From: Pleurostoma richardsiae
Taxonomy: Eukaryota > Ascomycota > Sordariomycetes > Calosphaeriales > Pleurostomataceae
Direction of reading: 5' to 3'
NCBI GenBank assembly: GCA_030052745.1
Contig: JANBVO010000016.1
Location: forward strand, 434,001 to 498,000
Length of the DNA stretch: 64,000 bases
The notes under the pieces were generated by a model. That model had not been told where the DNA came from, made no database searches, and saw only the letters and a program-made list of their open reading frames with translations. Below, one piece after another: positions 20,767 through 32,902 of this stretch (its first letter is position 1; every line of letters starts with the position of its first letter). Both the position numbers and the translations under genes were made by a program.

Positions 20767-22389
20767 ATGGCCGATAACACAGACTCGTTGGCTGAGAAGG
20801 GGCGTGACGTCGTCGCGGGCTCAGACACTGCTAAAGGCGAGGACCACATCCTGCCGGCTACCGAGACGGGTTTCATCGACGAGGTTCTCTTGCCGCACAA
20901 CAAGTTCCAGAGATGGGCACTGCATCTCGAGGAGAAGCTCGGCCTCGAGGCTCGTGGCATCGAGCGAGTCCCTGAGGAAGTTCGCGCCAGGAAGACGGCC
21001 ACCGGTGACTACATCCAGATGGGCCTGATCTGGTTTTCCGCCAATCTCACCGCCAACAACACCATGCTTGGCCTGCTCGGGCCATTGGTGTTTTATGTCG
21101 GCCTGAAGGACGGTATGATTCTCGCGGCGTTCGGCGCCATGTTCGGTGCTGCATGTGCTGCCTATATATCAACCTTCGGCCCCGTCAGTGGCAACCGTAC
21201 TCTGGTTAGTTCTCAACTCGACTCTAAAGTCTTGGCGGGCGGACCGCGAACTGACACCAAGAAGGTCATTGCACGATACACGATGGGATGGTGGCCCTCC
21301 CGCGTCTGTGTTCTATTAAATATCGTCATAATGCTCGGGTACGGCTTGATCGATTTACTCATCGCCGGCCAAATCCTGTCCCGCATCAATGGCAGCGGCA
21401 TGAGCGTCATCGTGGGCGTTGTCATCTCGGCCATCATCACCCTCGCCATCTGCATCTTTGGCATCCGCGTCTTCCATATTTACGAGCGCTACGCGTACAT
21501 CCCGCAGCTGATCGTCCTGTTTATTCTTATCGGCTGCGCTGGCCCGTATTGGGACACGAAGACGCCATCCGAGGGCACCACCGAGGAGCAGCACGCCGAC
21601 CGCATGTCCTTCTTTTTCCTATGCATGTCGGGGTGCCTGGCCTGGGCTCCCGCCTCGGCCGACTTCTACGTCTACTTCCCTCCTGATGCCAAGCGCTGGA
21701 AGGTTTTCACGTCCACGACGCTCGGTCTTGGCCTCTCCTGCGCCTTCACCTACATGGTAGGTGTTGGCATCGCTTCTGGCGTTGCTGGCGTGGCCAGCTG
21801 GGGCGAGGCGTACGATGTCAGCGTCGGTGCGCTTTTCGACCAAGTATACTCCCCGCTGGGTGCCTTCGGCCATGTATGCTCGTGTATTATTGCGCTGGGC
21901 CTCATCTCCAACGTTGTGCCCTCCCTCTACAGTGGCGGCCTGTCCTTCCAGCTTCTGGGGCGCTGGCCCGCGCAGCTGCCGCGCCTGTTCTGGACCACCG
22001 TCAGCGTCGTCATCTGCACCGTCCTTGCCTGTGCCGGCCGTGAGAAGCTCTTCGAGATCTTCGAGAGCTTCCTCGCCCTCATCGGCTACTGGACCGCCTT
22101 CTGGGTCACGATGACGCTCGAGGAGGAGCTCATCTTTCGTCGCACCCGTGGATACGACTGGACAACCTGGAACAACCAGAGCAAGCTGCCCATCGGCATT
22201 GCGGCTTTTATTGCTTTCCTGGTTGGCTGGGCCGGAGCTGTTCTGGGCATGTGGCAAACTTACTACACCGGCCCTCTGGGTAAGCTGGTCGGTGTTGGGA
22301 TCGATTTGGGTATGCCGGTCAGCTCGGCGTGGGCCGCTATCGTGTATCCTCCTCTGCGCTGGCTGGAGCTGAAGTACATCGGTCGGTGA
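20767..22389 (+). CDS. NCS1 purine-cytosine permease (Fcy-type)
   Basis: Read without splicing this is 540 aa. Family features include the N-terminal charged tail, RGIERVPEEVR, MGLIWFSANLTANNTMLG, GPVSGNRTL, ARYTMGWWPS and the late DWTTWNNQSKLPIG. Twelve hydrophobic segments are visible. Bases 21205-21264 (GTTAGT...CTGAC...AAG) are very probably a 60-bp in-frame intron: removing them joins GNRTL to VIARYTMGWWPS, as the family expects, and gives 520 aa. The inserted segment VSSQLDSKVLAGG looks foreign to the fold. The gene imports cytosine, purines or related bases. Its upstream region is GATA-rich, which fits nitrogen control. Confidence 0.87.
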   Translation: MADNTDSLAEKGRDVVAGSDTAKGEDHILPATETGFIDEVLLPHNKFQRWALHLEEKLGLEARGIERVPEEVRARKTATGDYIQMGLIWFSANLTANNTMLGLLGPLVFYVGLKDGMILAAFGAMFGAACAAYISTFGPVSGNRTLVSSQLDSKVLAGGPRTDTKKVIARYTMGWWPSRVCVLLNIVIMLGYGLIDLLIAGQILSRINGSGMSVIVGVVISAIITLAICIFGIRVFHIYERYAYIPQLIVLFILIGCAGPYWDTKTPSEGTTEEQHADRMSFFFLCMSGCLAWAPASADFYVYFPPDAKRWKVFTSTTLGLGLSCAFTYMVGVGIASGVAGVASWGEAYDVSVGALFDQVYSPLGAFGHVCSCIIALGLISNVVPSLYSGGLSFQLLGRWPAQLPRLFWTTVSVVICTVLACAGREKLFEIFESFLALIGYWTAFWVTMTLEEELIFRRTRGYDWTTWNNQSKLPIGIAAFIAFLVGWAGAVLGMWQTYYTGPLGKLVGVGIDLGMPVSSAWAAIVYPPLRWLELKYIGR

Positions 22390-22980
22390 AACTTGTATTC
22401 TTTTTTGAGACTGGATGGCGAAAGCTTCATGTACACTCCCTGAGCGGTAGACCCTACGTTGAAATATTGAGAAACCAAAACTACAACCCCCCACTGCTAT
22501 TGTGACATCTGCGTAAAAGCCCTTGCTAGGTAACGCAGTACGTGACATACTTCCCTAAATGATACCTTGAATTAGAATTGCGCGTGGGCTCTTGCAACTG
22601 TTCTCACAGGTTCGAATTCATTACTTGTTCATTCACGAGCGCTCAGGTTCCCAATCGAATTGTATTGTAAGCTTTTCGCTTGGCAGATACAGACGTCCGG
22701 CGAAATGAGTTTACCCTGTACATCACGGGCTTTCGAACAAACGAATCTCCTGGAAGCCTTGTGAGACAGATAACTGCAAGTGTGCATTACTAACTGGTCA
22801 ATGAGCATTAAATTCCATGGTGGATGTGCGTCTAGAGATCATTACCAGTTGCACTACGTACGTCGTCTTGATTAGGCAGAGAAATAACCTCGACCTGTAT
22901 ACCTAGCGCCACTCATATGAGATCGTCCACTCTGTGCAGCCCCCTTTTTATGAAAGTCTAACTTAGGCCTTGTACTGTAT
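22390..22980. other. Intergenic, convergent 3' ends
   Basis: 590 bp between the 3' ends of the NCS1 permease and the P450. Nothing was recognised apart from presumed untranslated and polyadenylation sequence. Confidence 0.5.
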
Positions 22981-24679
22981 TCAAATGAACTTCTCGTTCA
23001 GTGTGAACTCTTTCCAGTCATCCGCGTACTGCGTGCTCCTGATGCCCTCAGGGTACCTGCTCAGCAGCTCCTTCGCATTGTCCCACGCCTGAGTGACCAT
23101 CGCGATGCGCTTCGGGTCGCGCCGCACCATCTTCAGCGGGAACGGCTTCGGCCGGCACACAATGCCCTGGGTGACCGCCTCCGTGCTGACAGGGATCTTC
23201 TCGCCCTTCTCATCCACCGCATGCTCGAAGCTGAACGCCCACAGCATGTAGGCGATGCCAAGGAAGAGGCTACGCTCCGCGATGTTGAGGCCGGGACACA
23301 CCCGGCGGCCCGCCCCGAAGGTGAAGTGGTCGCGCTTGCTGACGTCGTTGAGCGTGGCGCTCTCCTGGGCGCGCAGGAAGTCATCCTTGTACCTGTCCGG
23401 GTCAAATCTGCGCGGGTCAGGGTACCGCTCGGGGTTGTTGTTGAGCGCCCAAACATTGATCATCATGCCGGTCTTGGCGGGGAAGTGGTAGTCGCGGTAG
23501 GTGTCGTCGCTGGTGGTGGCGTGCGGCACAATGCCCAGGATGGAAGAGGGCAGGAAGCGTAGGGACTCCTTGACGACGCCGCGGATGTACTGCAGCGACA
23601 TCTCGTCGGCCATCGTGGGCAGCCGGTCGGCCCCGATTACGCGGTCTATTTCTTGTTGCGCTGTTTGCACGGTCAGAAGCCTTCCTCTCCAGGGGCGATT
23701 AGGAGATAAGCATACCCTTCTTCTGCACCTCGGGAAAGTTGATCATGGCAACAGCAAAGGACAGGAAGATAGACGCGGTGGTGTCCGAACCAGCCTCCAG
23801 CAGGGTCCCGCTGACGTAGGAGGCCCAGTCATCGCTGAATCCGTGCTTCTCCTGCAGCTTGAACATGGTGTCGCAGAAGTTCTTGGATTTGATGCCTTTC
23901 TCGTTGCGCTCTCGGACCCTGTTCATGTACGACTTGTACAGCTTGAGCTCGGCCTGGTGAAGCGCCTTACCCCGCCGTTTGCTGGGGTTCATCCAGTCCG
24001 GCATCAGCCGCAGGATGGGGAAGTAGTCCAGCATCGAGGCGGAGACGTTTGAAGCCACGGCGAACTCTTCAAAGCCCTCGTAAATGGCCTTGACGTCGGG
24101 GTCGTTGAACGCCAGACTCCGCCAGCCGAACGCGATGCTTGTGATGAGCGAGGTGCTGTAGCGCCGGACGTGGTCGTGGTACGCGTTGGGCTTCTTGACC
24201 ATATCCGCCAGCATGTTCCGGAGCTCGAGCTCTTGGTAGGGAATGTACTCCACTGCGGTCTTGATGTTCAGGAGGTTGTGAATCATCTTGCGAGCCAGCC
24301 GCCAGCCGTCGTCGTACTGCATCAAAACCAGGCGATAACCTCCGGAGATCAGGGTCTGGCCGACGTACATATCCGGACGCGAGGAGTAGTTGTTTGACCT
24401 TTGGTCAATGAGATCCTTGACAACCTGAGGCGAGTTCAAGACGACCATCCGCTGGTTTCCCAGCATGACGGAGTATATCTCACCGTACTGGTCGGCCCAT
24501 TCCCTGAACTTTACGTGCACATCTTCTTTGGGCAGCTGGTGCAAGTTACCTACGATCGGAAGCGTTGGAGGGCCGGGTGGAAGACCCTTTGGCCGCCGTC
24601 CGACCTGAAGGAGCTGGTAGATGATGAATCCGATAGTGATAACCACCGCTAGGGCGGCCGGGGAGACGGGAAGCGCCAT
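22981..24679 (-). CDS. Cytochrome P450 monooxygenase
   Basis: Two exons, 24679-23716 and 23660-22981, giving 547 aa. The joint restores VQKKAQQEIDRVIG. An N-terminal hydrophobic anchor (AALAVVITIGFIIYQLL) is followed by the proline hinge GLPPGPPTLPIVGN. The helix-I motif is AGSDTTAS, ExxR is ESLR, and the haem-binding loop is FGAGRRVCPG with Cys as thiolate ligand. It is therefore a microsomal class II P450. Overall pattern places it near fungal O-methylsterigmatocystin oxidoreductase-like (CYP64-type) enzymes, but the substrate cannot be assigned. It is the nearest oxidative gene to the Lys2-like reductase at 25371 and reads in the same direction. Confidence 0.93.
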
Positions 24680-25370
24680 GTCGAACGATATGCCTTACGC
24701 TTACACCGATGAGTGACGGGCGCTGTCGTGGTACCGTATCAGCAGAGTGACAGTATCACATCCGTGCTGCCTTATAAGAAATGGTTCCCGTTCCCTTCGA
24801 ACGCCCTATCGCTGCCGCGAGACGCGGACAATGGGAGACCAGGTGTGCTTACAACTCACATTGAGCTGAGCTTTGATTGGGAATCGTGTCAAGGGTGGGG
24901 AGAACGGACTGGTGCCGTTCTTATCAAGGGTGGGAGACTGAGATTTGGAGCAGAGGGGTCAAGCTAAGCCTAGCCTTTTGAGCCGTGGGAGCCCGTGAAA
25001 GATTCGAGACCGAGAATTGTAAAGTCTCAGTGGAAGCCAGCAGAGTTGACTAACAGTGACCTTACTCGTACTAACTTTATACGGGCAAGAACCTTATGGT
25101 CGAGAGATAATAGAGTCGTACCTTACTTATCAAGGATCTCAGAGTACAGATCTACGGGCTGACGATAACCCGCACTGTGCAAGAAAGGATGTAATCCTCC
25201 GTTACTGTGTATCGCCGGCAATACAGGCTGAGGTGAGGTTAGCTAACAGCTCCCCTTACATCTCACAAGCTTCACTGGATCAATGGATCAATGGGCAAGG
25301 CAAGCTATCCATATGTACGCTTTTGATTCAAGAACTAGAACTTTTCAAGTATGGCCTCCATGCATCCCTC
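24680..25370. other. Intergenic, no gene seen
   Basis: 690 bp between the P450 start and the Lys2-like stop. It holds the P450 promoter. The 227-codon plus-strand frame beginning at 25056 runs into antisense of the reductase gene and is not supported. Confidence 0.5.
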
Positions 25371-28300
25371 TCACCTCGCAGACCGACCGCCCAGCCCCGC
25401 AGCCAAAGCCTGCAACTTGGCCCCGTCCAGCTTGGGCAGCTCATTCGGCCCCTTCTGCGTCGGCGGAGGCAGGAATCCAACGGCAACCAGGTAGGCAAGG
25501 TACATGCCCAGCGTCTGCACGCTCAGCGCGTTGGCCGCCAGCGGGTCACCCTTCAGCGTGTGGTCGTACGCCTTCAGCGACGCTGCGGCGTTGGCGTCAT
25601 CCAGCTCGGGCGCGACGGTGCCGGCGGGCAAGTCGCCGACCACGAAGTGGAAGAGCGGGAGCAGCGCGTGCTCCTCGGTCTTGGTCTCGTCGCTGACGTA
25701 CCCCTTGACCTTGTCGCACCACTCCCGGTAGGGCACTAGAGGCACGGGGTAGCCGAACGCCTCGAGGGCACCGATCCACTCGTTGAGCGTCGGGCGCGGG
25801 TGGCCCGTGACCTGGGCCACGCCGAGGTGCTGACCGGTAACGGCGGGGAGGTGGAACGCCGCGGCGACGACGATGCGGCTGACCTGGGTGACGGGCACGG
25901 CGTTGAGCGTGTTGGCGATGTCGGGGCGCGCGCCTACCTGCAGCGAGCCCTTCCACAGGCGGACTAGGAAGTCGTCGGTCACCGAGATGCCGGAAGTCGG
26001 ATCGCCAGTTACGTAGCCCGGCCGTACAATGGCGCCGACCAGGCCTCGTCGCCCAGCCTCGCGCACGATGTACTCGCTTGCCCACTTAGACTGACCGTAG
26101 CCCGTGCCAAGACCCTTGCGACTGCCCTCCAGGTCATCTGACTCCAACACACCGGCCTCGCTCTCCCGCGACAGCTGGACATAGTGCTCATTATCCAGCG
26201 CTGAGGTCGAGCTGACGAAGGCAAACCGTTTGGCCTTTCCCGTAGCGCATAGCCCCACACACGTCATCGTGCTAAGCACGTTGGCCGCCCGCAGGCTGGA
26301 GTACGGCAGCATCCAGTTGACCTGGGCGCCGTTGTGGACGACGGCATCAACCTCGTTGGAGAGGCGCTCCCAGACCTGCTGAGAGAGGCCGAACTGCGGC
26401 TTGGAGATGTCTCCGACAACAGCCTCTAGTCGAGACTCAGATGTCCAAGCCGGGGACCACAAGTCGTAAGCCTTGGCGGCAGTCTCCAATCGACTGAGAC
26501 CTGCAGCCTCATCCTTGGCTCGTACCAATGCAATAACACGCGCCTTGAGAGCCCCCTCGAGGAGCTCATGTAGGACATAAGAGCCAAGAAAGCCGGTGGC
26601 ACCGGTGAGGAATACCGTTGGACGAGTACTTGAGTACTCGGGCTGCAGTGGTGCGCTCTGGAAGGAGGTAGGTAGATGCTGCGCCAGATCTCTCGCGTCA
26701 GCAGCATACGCCTCGTCCTCAGCATTCTTGTCTCCAGGAAGAGGCATGGCATCCAGGCGCAAGCCAATCGGATCTTCAGCTCGGTCGATTTCCGCTGCGA
26801 GGGCCTCGAGAGTCTGTGACTGGAAGATCACGCTCACGGGCAGATCGATATCTTTCCACTCCTTCTTGATACGGAAGAACATTTGCTGCGCAAGGATGGA
26901 GTGACCGCCCTCGTCAAAGAAGTTGGATTCTGGCACGAACATGCGTGCCGAGCGGTTGGGCAGGATAGACGCCCACACCTTAGCGAGCCGGGTCTGGGTC
27001 TCGGTCATGTTGGCAGCAGGCATGGACGACGTCCTCCGCTTGGTGAGAGCAGCGAGGTCCGCGGCGTCAGGGAAGGGGAGAGCAGGCTTGTCAATCTTGC
27101 CATTGGGGTCTGTGGTTTTTCCGTTAGCACGGTGAACCTATAATTCCTTTCATTAGTATGGAACTTACTAAGGGGCATTCGAGCAAGAGGGATGAACACG
27201 GTGGGGACCGCATATTTCGGAACTCTGGTCGCAAGGAACTTCTTGCAGTCGTTGGAGAGCGACTTGAATCTACGAAGCATTCCACGCATCGATTCGTCTA
27301 CTGAGCTCTCGTCCACATCCTTCTCGCCACCCTGCTTGAGGTGCTGGAGCCATCGCTTTGTTTCGGGCACGAAGTACGTGACGAGCGTTGGCTCCTCGTT
27401 CTTGTCTCGTCGCACAATAGTGACGTTTTCCCGCACGAAGGGGTGCTGCGACAGGTTGACGTCGATCTCACCGAGCTCGATTCGGAAGCCACGGATCTTG
27501 ACCTGCGAGTCGACACGGCCAGTACACTCGACACTACCGTCATCACGGACACGGCCGAGATCACCGGTCCTGTAGACACGATCGCGCGGGCCCTTGTACA
27601 GCTTCATCCACGGCTGCTTCACTCCAGACACGAGCAACTGCTCATACTGTTGGTTCCACCTAGCCGGTTCAACAAACCAGTTGGTGAGGAACTTGGATCG
27701 GTTAAGCTCAGCCGTCTTCTCGTCGTCTCCGAGGTACCCTTCCGCCAGACCACCTGCGCGGATGAAGAGTTCACCTTGCTCACCCGGCCCACAGAGCCTG
27801 GTCTTATCATCCCGGTCGACGACTAGGAGCTGGACATCCTGCATGCCCTGTCCGACTGGGATGACGTCGGGCAATTGGTCCAGGAACGTGGGGTCCTGAG
27901 CCTTGCTCGGGACGGGGAAATACGACACAGCTCGCTGCGACTCAGTCGAGCCATAAAGATTGATAACAGTGGTGTTGGGGGCGAGGTCTCGAAGCTTTCT
28001 GCAGTCCTTCTTGGTCAGGAGATCTCCTACGAAGAAGGCATTCCGGAGAGATGGGAACTGGGTCGTGGCGCCGCCGACGAGGATTTGACCCATGGCGGGA
28101 GTCAAGTGGGTTACTGTGACGCTGTGGTCCCTCATCCACTCCGCGAGCAGCTCGTAGGTAATGACATCGACTGGCGGAATGACGAGCTTAGCTCCAAGGA
28201 AGATAGGGGTGAAGATGTCCCTCTTCGTGAGCATACGTTAGGACCTCCTTATCAGCAGGAATGGAGCAAGAAGAAGCTTACCTGGATTGGATCGTGGGCA

Positions 28301-29163
28301 ATCCCGGACAGCATGGTGAACCTATCTTTTTCAGACAGGCCAAACCTTTCTGCCATCCAAGGGAAGTAGTATGTGAGGGAGAAGTGTCGTCCTAGAACGC
28401 CTTTCGGCCTTCCTTCAGAACCGCTCGTAAAGCTCAAGGTGGGGTTTGAGTCGGGCCCGACAAGAACGTCTGGCTCTTCATTTCTCCGGGAGACTTGAGG
28501 TTCGAGGCAGTCCTTCCCATCGACAACGCCGCCCTTGAGCGAGCCGTCACTGGCAAGCTCCAGGGCCGGTACAGTAGCCTTGATCTTGAGCTCCTTCGCG
28601 ATGAAGTCCATCACCAAGTCGGAAGGCTTGCCGGATGTCTCGTTGGCCTTCTGGATGCAGACGAGAAATCTCGGCTGCGATACATCGAGGAGGATCTTCT
28701 GACGCTCAGGGGGATACTGGGGATCGAGGACACTGACGGTGGCGCCTGCCTTGAGGGCGCCCATGTAGGCGACGACGAGGTCAACCCTAGAGCATCCGAG
28801 TTAGCGCACGATAATGACCCAGTGCTTTGTAGCTTCAACTGACCCCCGGTAGGCATAGATCATGACCACATCCCCGACCTGGCACCCGTGGTCGAGGAAG
28901 TGGTGCGCCAGCTGGTTCGAGCTCTCGTTGATCTGCTGGTATGTGAAGGTCCGCTGCGGGGTCCGCTGGCTTCTGGTTTCGATGACACACTCCCTGTCCG
29001 GAAACCGCTTGGCATTGGCGGCGAAGATGTCGTGAATGGCTGGAAAAGATGTGAGCGGGTGGGCAACACACGAGAGGGAGGACAGAGCGCGTCACCGCAT
29101 AGTACCTCCACGATACTCGTTCCAATGAAGGTCCGTCGTCGGGTCCGGGATGACGGACGCCAT
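25371..29163 (-). CDS. Lys2-like A-PCP-thioester reductase lacking the N-terminal region
   Basis: Five exons: 29163-29106, 29039-28844, 28786-28282, 28222-27169 and 27109-25371, giving 1183 aa. Residues ~20-640 are an adenylation domain ([52 protein letters not shown]). The carrier domain has [12 protein letters not shown], whose Ser accepts phosphopantetheine. The last ~430 residues are an NAD(P)H thioester reductase ([45 protein letters not shown]). This is the layout of L-2-aminoadipate reductase of fungal lysine biosynthesis. Known Lys2 proteins are about 1400 aa and carry roughly 200 extra N-terminal residues. Here the ATG sits directly before [17 protein letters not shown], and no coding sequence for the missing part was seen upstream. 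It could be a specialised paralogue reducing another amino or carboxylic acid. Confidence 0.88.
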
Positions 29164-32038
29164 GATGAACAAGCCGGGACGATGACGCCGGGACGGACCA
29201 ATTCCTCTTCTAGAGCTTGTCTGTTCGGTATTCAGCACTCGGCGAGTCGCGGATCCGTCGCTGGAGCTGTCGTGGGCAACTGTATCGAGCTGACGTGGGA
29301 AGCGCTTCAGGTGTGACTGACGGTCAAATTTTCAGCGTTCACCGGCTTCGGCACGGCATCCGTGACTCAATACCCCGCGGCAACTGTTTTCTGCCCCACC
29401 GCCTCCGAGCTGGGCTCCGATTGCCAGCTGCGGCATTTTGACCCGCGCTCGTGTTTCACGGCACAAGACGCTGCTTACGGGCTTCGTGCATCGTCGAGAT
29501 AAGAGATGAGGGTCATCAGGGGATGCAGTCGACGATTTAAATCAGCGCAGGGCAGTCGAAGACCTCGTGTTCATGCCCTGCATGCCTCTTGACGCATGCT
29601 CGCTTACGTCACCGGCTCTGCGGGGACCCTTATCTGGTACCTTATCTAAGGTTAGGCACCTTATCTTATCAGATATCTAATCAAGCACGGGCCATCATCG
29701 CCTCTCCTCAAGGTGGCGTCCGAGAACTGAGAAAAGAATCAATCAGGGGAAGCAGATCGCTGAAAGTATGGTTTCTCGCTCGGATTGATGGATTCGCTAT
29801 TGAAATAGGCGGAAAGTGGTATGTCTAGCTACATTTTCGACGCCTGTAGCCGCAGCATAACAAGGCCAGTGACCACTCAGGCCCTCAGCAACAGGTAACT
29901 AGGTATCTTGATCACCTCTCCATGCCTATCTATATTCTTTCGTTTCCTTCCTAAACTTCGCTATTCACTACCGGGTAGATATCATTAGGAATGAAATCTC
30001 CAACCTGACGCATAAAAGCCTCTTTAGGTCGAGCAAAGACAAACCTCTCTGCACCGCCTTGAAAGGTTTGTTCCGTTGACCTATAATCCGGATCCTGTTA
30101 GAATGGTCGGTGCCGAGGGTGGCAGTAACATGTGAAGACTGAAGATAGGCCTGCAGGTCTACATCGCAACTGGAGATACCCATGTGAGGCTCTTGAGCTT
30201 CAAATGCGGGGCCGTGCCAGGAGGGATCAAGAAGTCGACATTTATCTGGCTAGTGACTCGGCTTTACGACAACCAGGGTGAAGAGGGTGTTGCAGGCACG
30301 AAACAATACGAGGCAAACATCCGGTCACTAATGCAAGGGTCCACTCGGTCCAGGTCCACCAGTCGGCTAGCCGACCCCTTCCGCTGCGTGGCATGATATT
30401 TCTCGATCGCAGAGACGATGGAGAGGCCGAAGAAGTGCGCAGCGCGTTAGCGAAACCCGGAACATACGCCCCTTGCGAGTTCTCGTAGAGAGCAACCGTG
30501 AAACGAGAGACCGGCGAGCGCCGCCACTTAGCGCGCGCCAGAGGCGCAAACCGCTTCGGCGTCCTAATAGTAACAACGTCGGCGCAGTAGACTCATCTGG
30601 GAGACACCTTGGCATCTCATCCTTTAACACTCGGCTGAGGCCGGCTTGGCTAGCCGGGGTTTTCTTCATGACGTTCGCTCCAGGTGGGTGCCAGTTTCCC
30701 TAACTTCAGCCACCGTGTCTGTCAGCCTGTTGCTAGATTGCTGGGCGTCTTCCTTGGCGCATTGCGACTAGAACACTGCGGATCCTGGGGCGTTGTGCTA
30801 AGCGATTAACCTTAGCGGGCTGTAGCTTTTGATCTGGGGGATCTGAGGATTCCCAAGCATCCCTGCATCTCCGAGACGTCGGAGGATCTTCACATAGACC
30901 CACCATCTTCGAATGTTTGTGGTTTGGGTGTTTCATGCTTGGCGCTGTGCATCCTCGGCAAGTCTTCTTGTTTCTGTGACGGCTAGAATGCTAAAGACCT
31001 AATATCGACTGCTAGATGAGGAATTGCCGTTTTGCTAGTGGGTTGAGGAACCTCACAGCATGCCATGTAGGGTAAGAAGTTATGCGAAGTGTTACAGATC
31101 TTCGTGGCCACCGCACGGATGGCCAAGCCCCTACAAGCTTTTTTTTTGTGTCCCAAAAGGGCGAATGTTGCGGCCCTTGTCGCCAAGCCTCGGGCTTGGA
31201 CTTTCTGGGGACCGCAATGCCGTAATCTAGCGCGGTAGGGAGGCAGTTCTCCTTCATATGTCAGAGCTGTGGCAGGGATCACGGGATCTTCGGCAGGCAT
31301 TACCTAAATGCCGTTTGCAACAATCCCAGTGTGTTCTCCTTCGCCTCTGCCCGCTGTTTCGTGCATCTGTGCATTTTGGTTTCATGCCAAGTCTCACCGG
31401 CGAACCCCAGTTGGGGTGGCACTGGCGGCTCGTATCGACTTGAATGCCGAGCCGGCTGGTCCTGCCGTATGTCGCCTTGCTCGAAAACCCAGGAGTTTGA
31501 CCCGGCTCGAGGACTTCGGTGCCATCATGAGAATTGTCTCAGCCGTCTCGAGAGATGTCCAATGGGCCCACTTGTCCGGGCGAAGTCATGACGCCCCGCA
31601 TGGAATGCGGCCTACTCGACTACATCGAGCTCACAAGAGGTATGTCAGGGATGGGAAAGTTTCCTCGCCGTCGCAGGCTCGGAAGTCGGCTGTACGCGTG
31701 ATGCAAAGGGGCGAGAAGCCGGAGGCCCAAGGCATTGCTGCCGTTTGGGGTCATGATCGCGAGACCATCTCGCCGTGAGTCGACTTCTAGAACTATAAAG
31801 GAGACACTCCCCTCTGCCATTATTGTCTTCATTCCGTTTCCATCCACACACACTGCAGGCTCCTCTCTTCTCTCGCAATCTTCATCTTCCTACTCTACCA
31901 GTCTTCCCTTCTTCTCAAGGCAGTGCCTTTTTGTTCATAAACCCTCTCTTCAGCACCAAGGCCTCGATAGAGTCGCGGCATTGTCACCTTCGCTTCCAGC
32001 TTTCCCTCTTTGTCGACGATCATCCCATACCTACAGCC
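29164..32038. other. 2.9-kb gene-poor stretch
   Basis: No supported coding region. Visible elements are TACCTTATCTAAGG/TAGGTA-like motifs at 29637-29665 and 29896-29905, and a short imperfect repeat in the minus-strand reading around 31100-31210 (ARGLATRAAT and RGLAIRAVAT as translations). All open frames are short, mutually overlapping and without domains. The last ~250 bp are the promoter and pyrimidine-rich leader of the Egh16-like gene. Confidence 0.45.
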
Positions 32039-32902
32039 ATGATCTCCAAGATTATCGTCCTCGCCCTGGCGGCGGCTCCTCTCGTCGCTGCCCACGGCAA
32101 GGTCGCAGTTATCTCCGGCGATGCAGGCGGCAATGGTACTGCTCTTGGAATCCAGGGCGCCGTTGTCCCTGGCGCGGGGCGTAACTCCAAGGTACGTTCC
32201 CCCTTCACCACCTCTAACTAGCTGGAGTCAAGACGGGCAATAATGCTGACAACTTACCCCAGACTGAGGTTGATACCACCATCTTCGGCTCCACCGACAT
32301 TGCCACCGACGGTCTTGGCCGCACAGAAGGCAGCGGCAAGAACACGGTCGATATGCTATCGCAGGCCATGGAGCTCTCCGGGTCGACGCTTCCGCAGGTC
32401 TCGGCGGACGGCAACGGCTCCATCAGCGGGACATTTCACATTGTTACTACTGACGGTGCCGGCCCTGTTCAGGCCGTGCTCGACTCCACGGGCACCGGAG
32501 CCTTCAGCCAGGGTGTCATGCTCAACACCGTGACCCAGGTTCCCGGAACTAAGGGTAACATCGCCGCGCCCGGCAGGGGACGCAGGTGGCTGTCCAAGCG
32601 CGCCGCCAACGTCAACGAGGACTACCCCGTCGCGTTCAGCGTCCCGGCCGGGACGACTTGCTCCGGAACTGTGGCTGGCCAGCAGAATGTGTGTCTTGTT
32701 AAGATCGCCAACAGCAACAAGGTTAGTCTCCTAGCCGCCCCTGAGTTTCTTCATGATCGGCTCGCTAATTCCTGGGTGCGAAAAGGCTGGTCCATTTGGT
32801 GGTGTGGTCGCTATTCAGATGGCGGGCGGCGCTACCACTTCAGCCACCAACACGACCGCCGCAGCTGAGGAGAGAAAGAGGGCTTCGAAGTTCTCTAGCT
32901 AA
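32039..32902 (+). CDS. Egh16-like secreted protein (GEgh16/Gas1/MAS family)
   Basis: Three exons: 32039-32191, 32263-32721 and 32786-32902, giving 242 aa. A signal peptide (MISKIIVLALAAAPLVAA) is followed by HGKVAVISGDAGGNGTALG. The mature protein would therefore begin with His, as in other members of this family. The middle exon carries NTVDMLSQ and QVSADGNGSISGTFH, and the C-terminal exon starts AGPFGGVVAIQMA, a family signature. A dibasic KR near residue 163 (WLSKRAAN) could be a Kex2 cleavage site. Homologues in plant-pathogenic fungi are expressed in appressoria and affect host penetration; their molecular function is unsettled. No enzyme activity is claimed here. Confidence 0.85.

Noticed and set aside
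22610-22625. GGTTCGAATTC resembling a tRNA T-loop
   Set aside because: No acceptor stem, D-arm or anticodon arm could be folded around it.
30367-30669. 100-codon minus-strand frame rich in Arg and Leu
   Set aside because: Low-complexity, no start context, no domain; probably chance in GC-rich DNA.
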